From Rotaria sp. Silwood1 (Eukaryota > Rotifera > Eurotatoria > Philodinida > Philodinidae): a stretch of DNA of 64,000 bases. This document shows, one piece after another, positions 39,101 to 51,455 of this stretch. The translations under genes were made by a program, and so were the position numbers. The stretch covers positions 1,330,776-1,394,775 of the forward strand of contig CAJNOP010000015.1 in assembly GCA_905250075.1 (NCBI GenBank), in the 5' to 3' direction. The notes beneath the pieces were generated by a model. It ran no database searches. It was given only the letters and a program-made list of their open reading frames with translations, and had not been told where the DNA came from. Within the stretch, counting starts at the first letter, position 1, and the number at the start of each line of letters is the position of its first letter.

Positions 39101-42100
39101 GAATATCCACTAAAACTTTGATATTTCTGTTAAATCTAAATAAGAATATGTAACCTTTTGGAAGTTATTCTAATACAGTGGTCCTCTACTCATGGGGTAT
39201 GGTTAAGTGGTTATGCTGTTTAGTCGGTAGCCACAAGACACTGTGCTCAAACTTCAGTATTACCAGTCATGGAATTAACTTGGACAAATCACTAACTGCT
39301 ATTTGCCTCGAGTTACCCGTCCTATAGCTTGCTGACTACGTCTTAGCATGCATCTGCTCTTTTGACTATTATCAGATGATAAGCACAAAAACTCTGCTTC
39401 AGGTCGGCCTATTGTTCTAAGCTACAGTTAGTGTTAGTTATAGAAAAGATACTGAGTTAATTAGTCTGTCACTAGGCAGTACCCTGTAGCACAAAATAGT
39501 CGATAGGTAAGGGTATTCTTCCTTCTTCCTTCCTTTACTGATTGGTAATTACATAAACTCACAGGTGACTTCGTCAGTAAAATGAATTCAAACAATTAGC
39601 ACTGCTAATTTGAATTTTTTTTTCAGAAATCTATTTCAATCAACTTCAGTTGTTATCTTAGGTTCGCAGATTCTTTTTTCCTTGGGTTAGATAACCATGA
39701 TCGTTGTAAATCGTTTTTTCGACTGTTTGCTACACGTATCATTACAAACGATTGGATGCTTAATTTTCGGATAGTTATCAACGGTGTACAACATGATTAA
39801 ATGTTGCGGCTACTGCACGAAAATTTATAGCTATTTACGACTTTAAACTGTATGAAAAGACAGTATACAGTCTTATTTCACTCTGTCGCGCTAATTTATA
39901 ACTCGAGACTGAAACTGCTGTTTCTTTCAATTATTAAAGATCTTTTGCTTTCATTGTTCTTTTACGAATAATTCTTCTCGAAATTCACAATGAATTCTAT
40001 TCAGAAATATAAATTTATTCAAGATTTTTTTAAATATTAAATTACCGATCTTTATTTTCGAATAATTGATGATCAAATGCCCATATACGTTCAGTAGAAT
40101 AATTAACTGGATGTGGTCTATTAAGATATACTTCAACATTATTATCATTAATTTCACAGCATGTATACATTCGTCGTTTATCACGTGTTATGACAAGTGC
40201 ACTATGAAAATTTTTATGACCACCAGTTAAACAACGTTGTTCATTATTTTCTATTGTATTAGTTGAGTTATCAGAATTTGTAATAAAACAATAATCAATT
40301 GTGAAACGATCACGTGCTACTTCTTGATCATCTTTAACATCTTCGGAACGACATACTATTTCAATTTCTGGTCCAGGTAATACTTCAATTTGAATAATTT
40401 GATAACGTGTTGGTTGACTTGCAAGTAATTCACCTAAACATCATAAAAAAAGTTTTAATTCTAATTCTCAAATAAAATCTTTGTCTACCTTTATTCGTAT
40501 ATACATGATACATTTTAGCAGTCCATAATGCAAAATGTGTATTACTTACACCTGCTCCTAATAATGGATCTGAAGATTGTTGTCCAGGAGCTGATTTAAC
40601 TTGAGTTTTATTTGGATTTCCAGGTGTTTGATAATCACGTAAAATAAATTCTCCTGTTAATAAATTACATATGATATATTGATTACTTATTGTTGTTGTT
40701 ACACAATAACGTTGATCAGGTGCAACAGATAAATATGTCATAATGCCTTCAATTTTTGGATCAATTATTCTTACAATATCACCACTTGATAAATCAAAAA
40801 CAATAAATTTATTTGATACAGTAAGAAGATGTTGACCAGCTGAAACAACTTCAAGACCATAAACAGCAAATTGATGTGCTTCTAATGAATAAACAAGTGG
40901 TCCACCAGGTGATGGTAATGTATTGAAAGCTGGTACAAGACTCATATGTTGTAAACCAGTACTCTCGCATTGATCAATAAATGAAGCTATTTTACGACAT
41001 GTTGTATAAAATGGGAGAAGTCGACCAATTATTTGACATGCTAAGTTATTTGGATCAGCAGCTAAAACTGAACTTGATAAACGAAGTGCATCACTCATTA
41101 ATTTAACCTATTCAACAAAAGAAAATTTTCTTTTAAAAAAGGAAACAAATCATGCATACTTCTTTATCAAAATTAAACTCCAATGAATTTTCATAATCAA
41201 ATATACAATTATTTAATGGCATACTAGATAATTTTGCATGAATAAAATCATAATTAAATAGAACATGATTATATAAATCATCTTCACGTTGTGCACGTGT
41301 TAATTGAAATGGTAATTCACTTAGTTTACGTAAATTATAACGTATAGTTGAAGAATTAGCATTCGCTGTTGTATTATTTGTTGTAAATATAACTGGTTGA
41401 GCTGGAACTTTACGATCAGCTTCACCATCAGTTGATGTTAAATTAAACATACGTTTTTGATTATCAGAAAATTGAAATGGTTTTGGACGACCTGCCCATA
41501 TACCCAAAAAAAAATCAGCCATTTGTGAATGGTATTTTCGACGTGTATCAGAATTTGCCAAATAACGTTCATGAGAGACTAGAATCAAAAAGAAATACGT
41601 CGTTGTTTTTTTTCAAACGTCTTGTAGCTGAACAAGCAGGATGACTTTTAGCCTTTGAAAATTAGCTATCTATCTATTTTGAAAGTTTCAAAATTTTCTG
41701 ATATGCAGGTCTTCGAAAGCATCGGACAGGATGATAGCCTTACGACTCATGCAATCGGTTTTTATTTTAGATCAATCTATATTATGCTAACTATTGATTT
41801 AACTGATAAAAAAATATTGAAAATCGAGAGCTTTGTCATCAAATGACGACTATGAAAAGTCAACATGTACATGTACTATTTTCTTACAAAAAACAAAAGG
41901 TTTGTTTACCTTCTGCAAACTGTCGATGATACCAACAAACAACAGAAACACCATCTGCTTCACGTTCAACTAAATAATTCGGTAAATCATTTCTTATACG
42001 CGTCCATAATAATGGTGGTATACGTCGAATAGGTGGTAAATGATATTGATAAACATCATTTAGAACAGTTTCATCAAGTGATATTAAATCTTCTAATTCA

Positions 42101-45100
42101 GCTTCACTTAAACCTGATCTTGATGCTGTTATATATGATAAAGCATGTTCAACTAAAATATGTCCATGTTGATTTTCAATTCGACCTAATAATTTATTTA
42201 TCGATGTTGATACTGTTTTTGCTAAATCTTTTTCTTGTGTTTTTGTATAAGATTTCCATAATTTTATTTCATCAAAAACTAATTTAACATATAATGGAAT
42301 ATTACATTCAGCAAGACGTTCATGTACTAATCCCCTATTGATTTAAAATTAAATAGTAATTTTAAAACTATGAATAAAAACAAACTATAAGCTGAACATA
42401 TACCGAACCCGAATTATCCGTTCAGTGCTGATAGTATTGAATACTTAGATGAATGCCCAAGCGTTTTTTCTTATCTATCATAACTAATTTTCAAAGTACT
42501 CTACGATTCGGTAATACTGGCGGATTGATGAACTACGCTTTGACTCACTCGGAGCTTTGTTTTACTTCGAACATATGTCAGTTTATAAATGTTTCGAAAA
42601 ATGAAATCAAATGTAGTTCTGTTACATATTTTGAACTGATTATAGCCATCAGGCATTTATTACAATTCCATCCAACATCATTTTTCCGAGTATTTATTTG
42701 TTTGAAACTTCGGCTGAGAGTGATGTCCAGTAGAGGCAGAATCTCAAACTCTATCAGCTGCTTTAAGTTCCAAGTAAAGCGATGTTCAGATTGTATTTTA
42801 CTTGCTTTAACTATAGCCATATCTTAGGATAGAAGCAACCAAAAGATTTGAAACTTTCACAATAAAGTATACTCATAAAGACGCGTCTCTATACAAAGTT
42901 TGGAGTCGAAAATCGAAACTCAATTTTCCTGGTGTGACTGAAGAGGAACACGGCATTGTGTTGAATCGATTTGACACTTAGAAACATTGCCTCATAAGTG
43001 GCTACATTGTTTGACACACATCCACAAGGTACTGTCTTCAAACCTCAGTGTTCATCAGTCATAGAATGAGTCTCGACAAATCGTTAACGACTTTTTGTCT
43101 TGAATCGTCTGTTAGGTATTCTGTCCAGACTTACAGCTGGTAGCAGTTGTAGAAAAGGTATCGCGCTGATGAAACTGCTTCTGAGTACCACCATATACCG
43201 CAAGATTGCCGAAAGGCTGAGTATTCTTCCTTTCTGTTCAGATGATTTATTTCACTATATGTAAATCTACTACAATCGACCAGGAGATCTTTTCTATTCG
43301 CTTACTTCTACTTCTTCTTATTAATTATCTGAAAACGACTGTAGTTAAGATCAAACTCGAACTATCGGGTTCGGTAGATGCCTATTACAAACCATTGTAT
43401 ATCTGTTATTGTTCGATGTTCACGATTTAATCGAGCTTTCAATACAGTTTTACCTAATTCTTCACCTAATGGTTTAATCTAAATTTGAAAAATAACATTT
43501 TATTTAAAGAATAAATTTATCAATACATACTTGAATGAAATTTTCTCTACTATCGATTATATTTCGAAGTGTATTTAAAATATTAAATATTCCAGGTAAT
43601 GTTGAAACAATCTAGAATTCATATGTTTTTTTAATAAAATAAATTCTTAGTTTTTTCTTCTCTTACTTACAAGTTTAACATAGTTTGGCAGTGTTGGTGG
43701 TAACCATGACATTGAATGTGCACCATCAGCTGATGATAATTGATCTAATGAGTCGAAAAATATACAAAATGGTTTATCAGCTGATGTTTTTTCTAATAAG
43801 CGTTTAAAATAATTTATCAATTGAGATAATTCAACTGGTATTGTATTTTCTGGTACTTGATATAGAAAACATAATTGTTGACAAACACTACGTAATAATG
43901 GTCCGATTGATGAACTATCTGGTGTTGTACCAAGAAAACGAATAAGTCGTATTGGTGTACATTGTTTCGATGAAAACCATGATGAAGATTCTGAAGCTAT
44001 TTTTGCTAACATACTAGATTTACCACAACCACCTTCACCCCATAAAACTAATGGCTGTTTTGATGAACCTTGAACATAATTACGAACACGTTCAAGAATA
44101 TCTGTACGTCCTTGAAAATCTTGACTGAAATTATTGACGACATGAAGCTGTTGAAGAATTTCCGTATAAACTCTTTAAAAGAGAAAATTTCTATAGAAAG
44201 AATTTGTTTGTATGAGATATTTATAGGTACTTATCAAGAAATTCAATGAAATATACTCAAAATTTCAGAAGAAATATTACCAAGGAATATTTAAGAAATA
44301 ACTCTTGGTATCAATACTTTTCTAAGAGTATAGAACAGATCTTAGTTTACATAGAGTACTGTCGATAATTTTCTCTCTTGTAGAGCGAAGATCAAAGAGA
44401 TGCTATCTTCTTATATATAATCTAACTAGGGAAGTTCCCGAATGATTAATCGCTTTTAAGCAAAAAGCATATGCATCATGTGGAGTCTAATAGCTTATAA
44501 ATATCTTGAAAAGAGTTCGAGCTCTTAACTTATTGTTGCCGATATCTTGCATTTATACAGTATTTTTTTAAAATGAATGCTGTGAATTTGTTCAGAATAT
44601 TTCTTTTGATATAACATTCTATTTCGATAAATTTATTTACCTATTTGCTGAAAAAGTATTTTGTTTTCTAACACCACGATCAATTAATTCAACAATACGT
44701 CGATAGAATGTTTCAATAAAATCTCTTAAATAATCAGCATGAACAGTTTTATTTAAACCATCGTCATCTGACCATTGAACTGTATATCGAATAATACTTG
44801 ATTCAGGTAATGTGGCTGGTACCTATATATATATGAATATTTCAAATCGAAAATTTTTCATTATTCTTCAACTTACACGAACATCGCGTAAATCAGATAA
44901 CATACGTTGTGCTTCTATATCAACTTGTTTTGATGCAATGTCAATAAATTTCATTGAATGACGTAATAAACCAACATTTATATTTTCAATATGACGAAAA
45001 AAAGCTAATGTATGATCTTCTCTATCTTTAGCATTTAATATTCCTCGTACAACTTCTTGTTCAGTAACTAAATAGAACAATATTTTTTCATTCATAAGAC

Positions 45101-47008
45101 ATTGATTTTCTTTTTCCTACTTACCTGACCAATTATATCGATGATTATCTTGTGAAGTAAATTGACCTTGTTGTAAAAGTGCTAAAGCAGCAACACGTAC
45201 AGCTCTATTCAATTTACCCATTGTTTCCCACCATTGACTTTGATCTTCTTCCATAAGACGAGGGTGAGCTCGATTGGTAAAATTAGTAAATATAGAACTG
45301 ACAGGTTGTAAACAATATAAACTTGGTAAATTATTTTGATCAAGTTTATACCATTGATTAAGTAATTTAGCATCTTCTTTATTTGATACGGATATAATCA
45401 TACGAAATTCAGCTTCTTCAATTTTTGTTGGTAATGGTCGATAACCATATTTTTGACCAAGAAATACCTAAGATTATATGAATAAATATGAACTACATTC
45501 TCCAGTTTTCAATTGCGAACTCTGCAAAGATTAATAATCGAGTAGAAGGAGAGCCATTAGAGTTAGAGCCTATTTGATTAATTGAGATCGATTTAGCTGA
45601 AAGTAACAGCTAATTATGACTTGATCATTATAAGATCTCATCGTCAACATTGTCTGAAGAATGTGTTGGGTGTATTAGTAATAGAATTCAAAGCAAGTAT
45701 CAGATTCAGACTAAAAGTCATTGTTGGTATAATCCTCGTAGGATTAAAATATGAAACACGATATTATCTTTCGAAAATGTACTAAACAATTAGTTCATAC
45801 ATTACAACGAGACATTATTGATATGCAGTTTTTGTATAGATGCCTGTCATATGTGTTGAGAAGGGAGTGTCGGAGAGATCCCAATTTTTACCCTGTACTT
45901 CAGCATTCTTTTAAAATCATGTTTCACAAAAGCTATAGCTTAACGACTTCAAGACTCAAGTCTCTGCTAATTCCTTCTCGTGATAAATGCTCTTTATTCG
46001 TATATCAACATTTGTCACAATCCGTGACGCAGAGAAAGTATTCCTAAGGCATCTGTCATGGTCTGTGAGAGAAGAGACGATGCAAATTTCTACTCTATAT
46101 ACTTCAACACTCTTTCTAGATCGTATTTTACAAAATTTGATTGAAATTAGAAGTATGATTGAGATCCAAGCCTGAGAAACGTTGACTAAATTAGGTTCGA
46201 ATTAAAATAACGCTAGATCCAGCAAGCTCCAATCATACTAATTGAAATATACGTTAAATCATATTTCATATTATTATGTTCTACTAATGATATCGACTTT
46301 CGAGGTTAAATTTTTTATTCTCTAGTTTTGATCAATTTTCAAATATACATTAACAAAGATTTTTCTTCCTATTTCGAATAGATCGATATCGTTTACGTTT
46401 TCAGTATTGACTTTTACCACTGAAGAACATTATATATTCTTTCTGATAAAAGACAAATATTTACGATAGTTAATAAATATATTTCTTTTGTTGATAGAAA
46501 GCAACTTTTACTTTTTCTTTTTATTAATCGAGTAATTGACAGTAAAGACTTCTGATAAAAATCAAAGAACAAAAGAACTAATTTCCAAATGGATAACTTT
46601 ATCATACCACAAAGTTTGGTCCAACAGAAACTCGTTGACAATTATCAATTTCTTGCATACATAATTCTGTTGTTTTATGATCATCTGTTGCTTCATCGCG
46701 AACACCCCAACGCATATCGACAACTTGAAATTCAAGTCCATGTTTTTCTCGACAATATTCTTTAAGTTTTGGATATGTATGTTGCATGAGTGAATTACGT
46801 TCCATACTTGTATCTAAATTTTAAAAAAAAATGAACAAAACTAAAATTTTATATCAAATAAAAACAAGCAAATTTTACCTGTAAATGTTGATGATGTAAA
46901 AATACGAACAATTTTTGATGCAAGACTCGGTAAATTATCCAATTTACCAAAAAATACATGTTGAAGAATTTCAGCTTCTTGTTCTTCAGTATATTCTTGT
47001 TGGGACAT
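36190..47008 (-). CDS. NWD1-like: NACHT and WD-repeat protein (NWD1/NWD2-like STAND ATPase)
   Basis: Seventeen exons (minus): 47008-46879, 46813-46608, 45467-45125, 45067-44877, 44822-44641, 44172-43671, 43611-43531, 43478-43393, 42334-41910, 41578-41160, 41107-40498, 40433-40046, 38457-38275, 38203-37836, 37780-37635, 37570-37166, 36663-36190. These give 1712 residues with every phase consistent; NWD1/2 are similarly long. N terminus: RIFTSSTFTDTSMERNSLM, a DUF4062-like motif, then VVDMRWGVRDEATD and FLGQKYGYRPLP as in NWD proteins. NACHT: Walker A GEGGCGKSS about 396-404, Walker B CIFFDSLDQLS about 487-497, sensor-like IVSTLPG. Helical NACHT-associated part: SYITASRSGLSEAELEDLISL, then ADFFLGIWAGRPKPF. 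From about residue 860, WD40 blades (GMDKTTKVWN, SGNFVMWDIE, KRTIRIFRSIDG). Probably an oligomerising signalling ATPase; the ligand is unknown. The junction 43393/42334 uses a weak donor (GTTTGT). Introns of 1.0-1.6 kb interrupt it at three places and hold SINE-like repeats. NWD1 versus NWD2 orthology is unresolved. Confidence 0.9.
39195..39540 (+). mobile_element. tRNA-derived SINE-like copy 1 (NWD intron, antisense)
   Basis: The head contains TGGTTAAGTGG (39200-39210), a match to the pol III A box, and TGCTCAAACTTC near 39244-39255, a degraded B box. The body (TCAGT..CAGTCAT.GAAT..GACAAATC) and the tail (GTATTCTTCCTT) are shared with the copy at about 42985-43237. It lies in the intron 38458-40045, opposite in sense to the host gene. 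The 5' edge and 3' edge are approximate. Confidence 0.6.
42985..43237 (+). mobile_element. tRNA-derived SINE-like copy 2 (NWD intron, antisense)
   Basis: The head ATAAGTGGCTACATTGTTTG parallels the A-box end of copy 1; TCTTCAAACCTC (about 43035-43046) is its B box. CAGTCATAGAAT, GACAAATCGTTAACGAC and GTATTCTTCCTT are in the same order as copy 1. Shorter and diverged. It lies in the intron 42335-43392. Confidence 0.6.
45842..46138 (+). repeat. Two diverged direct repeats in an NWD intron
   Basis: A unit of about 90 bp at 45842-45932 (CTGTCAT..GTGTTGAGA..CTGTACTTCAGCATTCTTTT) recurs at 46049-46138 (CTGTCATGGTCTGTGAGAGA..ATACTTCAACACTCTTTCT). The spacing is about 207 bp. No coding content recognised; this is a partial internal duplication of intron sequence. 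Confidence 0.45.
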
Positions 47009-49346
47009 AATTTAGTTTTCTTTTCTTTTTCCAACGTTTAAAGACGAGTATATATATATATATATAAATATAAATTAGATATGTTGCCGTTGTCGTTTAA
47101 ATTGAACGTGTAAACGGGTGAGAATAAGAAGAAGAAAGCAAAAAGCAATCAATGAATAACTAGTTCTTTTTTTTCTCTTCTATACTTTTCGTCAATCATA
47201 ATCACTCTATTAAGTTTTTCCTTTGTCATAGGAAAGAAAAAGCAAAAAACACCAAAGAGAACTTTTTCACTAATTTTCTTCTTTTTTTTTCTCGTTTGAA
47301 TAAAATGCAATTTTTGATTTTATTTACTCATTTCCTTAACGTCAGATCCTGAGTAAAGAAACAAGACCTCTATTATATTCAAAACATTACCGATCGACAG
47401 CAATCAGAAAAATTTTTTTAAAAATTACATTCACATAAATATATATCGTTCTATAAACGGAACATGTGTCAACTGGAAAAAAAAACTTGACAGTACGTAC
47501 CATCAGAGACAAAAAGTGTAAAACTCACAAACTCTGACTTTTATAAATGCATGGTACATTGTTAGAGGAGTCAATGTAGTTTATTTTAAAAAATGTCAAA
47601 TAAATAAATTAATTAAAATGATAACAGTTTTTATAATTGATACGTGCGCTCTGAAATTTCATCATTTCGAAAATCTTTGCATTTAGAATTGCTATTCTGC
47701 CAATTTATTAGATTCATTTAATAGCTTCATGCTGGAAAAACTTATTTGTATTGTCAGCTACATATTCAATACATAACTTCTTTTCTTCTCTAGTATTATA
47801 TATATATATGACACATGCTATGGAAAGCGGCAAAAACATATAATTTTATTCTTCGCTGAGTCAGTTCAACCACCATATTAGTCTGCCATACACATTGATT
47901 TAATCATTCACTAGGCTTTCGAGCACACTATTGTTTCTCTCGACGAACTTTCCACATGTAATGTTGAGTTTTACCTAAACTCAGAGTTTAATAAGTTCAT
48001 ACTTTTCTATGTCTGTGTTCAGGTATCGTATCGCTGACCGTTAATGAAGCAACAAAGAGAACGTATCGATGAAGTTTTTCAATAAAGTTGCTCTGTACAA
48101 ATCGATCCAAAATTGAATGCTATAATCTAGTCTACTCTCACCTATTGTCGCTCCACAATGAGAAACACAAAATAATATATTTTAGAGTTGAGCACAAGAC
48201 GTTGCCTATCTAGGGTATTACAAAATTATAAGACGCCCTTATAAACCACAAACAAAGATTTTTATTTAAATTTAACAACAAACTCTATTGATCTTCTACT
48301 GGTATGCATAGAAGAGAGTACGTAAGTGCTGTCCGGTATCATAGTCCCTCTCTTGACTTTCTTTTTATCTGGATAAAAATATTTGAGAAAATTGAAAAAA
48401 TGACTTTCACGTACTAGTAGGACCGCTTTTTGGTAAACAGATTTTTCTTTCTTTCAAAGGATACTAGTCTTAATAGCGAAACTGCACCTCACTCAGAAAA
48501 CTTTAGAGATTACTAGAATAACAGTAGGTAGATACAACTCTCTATTTAATTAACACACACTATTGCTTAAATAGGTCTCTATTCTGCCATTGGTTATCTC
48601 GAATAAACACTATCAAGTTCAGAGAAGTACTTTCGTTATACGAATTTTACTTTGTGTGATTGAAGCGACAAATCAACTATTGGATAGATTTTCTGAAGCA
48701 TTCAAACAAGTACTGCAGGACAGCGCTGCAATAGGTAACGCTAAATGACCACCCTGGTATATATTTTTTAGTTTTTTCTTGATTTTTTTTATCAACTCTA
48801 CTATAAAAATGTTTTTTTTCTCCGCAAATTAAATAATTTTTACTTATTTTGAAGACTACTTCTGAAAGGCTACCGCAACTGAACTATCCTATTTAGCCTA
48901 CTTTCACTATAATATATGAGTTGGATTTTATCAGTTCATTGCCAAATCAACTGATATTATTAAAATAAAATTGAGTAATTGTTTCGCATTTTCGGTTTAA
49001 CGTAGTTTTAATTATATTTCTCATACTGTTTTTAACCTATATTTCCTACAGACATAATAGTACGAAAATAATTTGATTACGAATCACAGAGGCTGCTGTC
49101 TATCACAGTGCTAGGAAGTCGAGAATGAAATCTCATAAATGCCTTTTGAATGATACATGAGTTACTATCAAGACGTTTCTACTACGCTGAAATACACGCA
49201 TGTTCTGATTTCTTGACTTGTGAAATTCGCCACAGTTGACACATTCAATATTCTTTAAATATTAGTTTTCACTCGTTGATCATTTTTAGATATCTTTTAT
49301 TATTCCAGAACAAATTGTAGAGCACTAAAGTTTTCATCTTTTGCTA
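47009..49346. other. Intergenic region upstream of the NACHT-WD40 gene
   Basis: Contains a (TA)n tract at 47048-47066 immediately upstream of the NWD-type start codon, then AT-rich sequence without supportable exons, RNA genes or clear inverted repeats. The first few hundred bases should include the promoter and 5' UTR of the minus-strand gene. Confidence 0.55.
47048..47066. repeat. (TA)n microsatellite
   Basis: Uninterrupted TA dinucleotides about 40 bp upstream of the NACHT-WD40 start codon. Confidence 0.85.
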
Positions 49347-50062
49347 CTAAGCTGAGTTCTCAAAAATGAAAAGCGAAAACATACGTGCCCACGCATACCA
49401 CCAATCTAAAGAACAGAAAACCTGTTACCTGCTGTAATAGTAGTTGTTGTTGCGGTAGTGGTAGTACTTGAAATAGTGAACGACGATAAATCAGTGATTT
49501 TCTTGCAACCATATACCACGAGCTCAATGAAGCGTCCATCAGCAAATTTGAACATCAATGTAAAACTTGATGTCAATGTAGCAAAACGAGTTTGAATGTC
49601 ATCTACAAATTTTTGTTTGCAAGATGTAGATACGCAGCACTTTGCTTGATAGATTATATGAATTATTATTTCCACAATTGACCGACCAAATCCCAACTGA
49701 TCACATGTAGGTCTGAAACAGATTTACACAGATGATGAGAAATTATGCATTATAAAACAAAAGCACGGAAAACATAAACTCACATATCACGTTTTTTCCT
49801 ATAAAGTTGACGACGACGACGACCATTAGCACTGGTTACACCGCTGTCTATCACAATAGTACTGATACGAATTGAACTTGATTTAAGACCATAAACTCTG
49901 ATTAACTAGAATTGTGTTCAATTTTATTAGCTAAGACATGCGTGATAATTAATCAAAATACGATTACTTGTCGAGTTATCTCATCAGCATTGGTGACTGT
50001 TGCAGTCTGATCATTAGTTGGTATACAGATTGTGGAGAAAGCTCGCGTTATTTTGCCAGATT
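49347..50062 (-). CDS. Uncharacterised protein, 3' four exons
   Basis: I do not recognise the family. Four minus-strand exons fit together in phase: 50062-49968, 49905-49784, 49712-49429, 49405-49347, ending in TAG. Codon and residue content is clearly protein-like: ITRAFSTICIPTNDQTATV, then IRVYGLKSSSIRISTIVID, a basic cluster GRRRRQLYRKKRD that looks like a furin-type site, a Cys-rich stretch (AKCCVSTSCKQKF), a beta-like FTLMFKFADGRFIELVVYGC, then a Thr-rich run (SSTTTTATTTTITAG). The final exon gives a short aromatic tail. The layout (Thr-rich linker, polybasic site, paired Cys) suggests an extracellular or SEA-like membrane/mucin-type protein, which is inference only. The 5' exons are missing from my model: the first exon shown needs one preceding base and I could not find a phase-compatible partner. 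The gene may be partial. Confidence 0.5.
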
Positions 50063-50365
50063 CTACAAAATGAAATGAATGATCAAAAAAGGCAATCATT
50101 TCTCTTGATATTTTTTTGCAAAAAATTGTGTAATTAAATGAAAAAGTTACTTTGAGATAATCGACATACAAACGAAATCGACTTGTGAACTTCAAATAAT
50201 ATTTAATAAAAGGAAAATCCTTACAATATCCTCTCGATCATCGTCCTCCTGGGTAACATGCGCTAAAGTCCAATTCTATTAGACGATGCTTGCTTATCAA
50301 AGTTTTGCGCACTTCAAGGTTTCCACTCTTGTTTTCAAGTATGGATTTCATCCAACGTGGTGTAT

Positions 50366-50590
50366 ACAGTACTGTGAAAAATTATAGAATCACCTGTGTG
50401 AGTCAAATTGTTCGTTCTTTTTCTGCTAGTTTAGATTTTCACAAGAACCCAATTCTCTCGGAGTATGCGCATTCGAGTATGCCCTGTCCATGTATGCAAT
50501 CGGATTCTTGAATATTATTACTAGGTTTGAGAAAAAAAAGTTTGTTCAAGTTGGTGCATTGTTGCCTGTGAAAAATTTTTAGAATCACTT
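50366..50590 (+). repeat. Pair of Tc1/mariner-like terminal motifs in direct orientation
   Basis: ACTGTGAAAAATTATAGAATCACC at 50371-50394 is repeated as CTGTGAAAAATTTTTAGAATCAC at about 50566-50588, in the same orientation. The type of sequence (CAGT..TGTGAAAA..T..AATCAC) resembles ends of Tc1-like elements. No transposase was found, and the two are direct rather than inverted, so this is at best a relic. Confidence 0.35.
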
Positions 50591-50731
50591 TTGCAGTTTC
50601 GCTGTTTCTGCATTTCGAGGATTTCAATTCCGATTGAAAGTCACATTTGCACATTGACGATCTCCTGCTGAGTATTTTAATTACAAAAAGTTTGAGAAAC
50701 TGTTTATCTTGGGGTTTAAAGTCAAAGATTA

Positions 50732-51163
50732 GTGGTCAAGCCAACACAGCTAGAAAAGCCTATCGAACTTCGATATTTTGTTAAGGGTATTTCAAATAAA
50801 AGTGATATTGATATTTTGCCACTGGATTTTGATAGAAGACACCTTTTGCAACAAAATGAGGGGTTTAGAAACTTTGTGCATCTTTTCGTTTCAAAAATAC
50901 GCTTGGTATCAAAACTGATTACGATAATAGGCGACGATTTAAAGCCATATCCTATGCTTTTTTTCATACACACAGGTAGCATCTGTTTTGGGTGCACGGC
51001 ATATGGGTTTGAGTGTGCGTATCGTTCTTCTCTTTTTAAACATCCACACTCACGCCCTGTAATGGATCTGACAAATAAAAACCACTCGTTGGTCTGGTTT
51101 CACCGGCTGGTCAAGCCATGTCAGGCTGCAGGTTGCTCTTTGAATTTTAGTCTGGCCTGTTAG
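50732..51163 (+). other. Unassigned 143-codon open frame
   Basis: An open frame without an ATG at its start and with no family I recognise. It contains phrases such as LITIIGDDLKPYPM and CGCTAYGFEC-like cysteine spacing, but no splice or promoter context supports it. It may be a decayed element next to the Tc1-like motifs or a chance frame. Confidence 0.2.
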
Positions 51164-51346
51164 CAGCTCTGTACTGTGCTATATTTGTTCGTGGAAGACT
51201 GAATTTGTCATTGTTTCTATCATATCATTCTATTTCTAAACCTTTCACAATAATGGCTTCGCAAGAAGGAATGTCTACTGTTTAGCTGAAAGGGAGCAAG
51301 TTGACAAATCTTTGTTATAGTTTCTCACAATGTTGTCACCAGCCTT

Positions 51347-51455
51347 TTAAAGATATACAGATATCAATGAAATTATGATCGCGATCACGGCACCAAACAA
51401 AAGTACGCAAATGATTATTCCAGTCGTCAATGGAATGTATCCAGTAAGCCAGCTT
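51347..51455 (-). CDS. Isolated C-terminal transmembrane exon
   Basis: A minus-strand segment with a good acceptor (TTATTTCAG) encodes 35 residues ending in TAA. The core IIICVLLFGAVIAIIISLI is a near-ideal membrane span after SWLTGYIPLTTG and is followed by only a few residues, as in the tail of a single-pass surface protein. No upstream exon between 51.5 and 53 kb could be matched in phase. It might be the end of a gene with long introns, or a stranded piece of a relative of the unknown gene at 49.3-50.1 kb. Confidence 0.35.

Noticed and set aside
42033-42827. Plus- and minus-strand frames at 42.0-42.8 kb
   Set aside because: The first is antisense to the NWD exon 42334-41910; the others lie in the adjoining intron with no splice sites or motifs.
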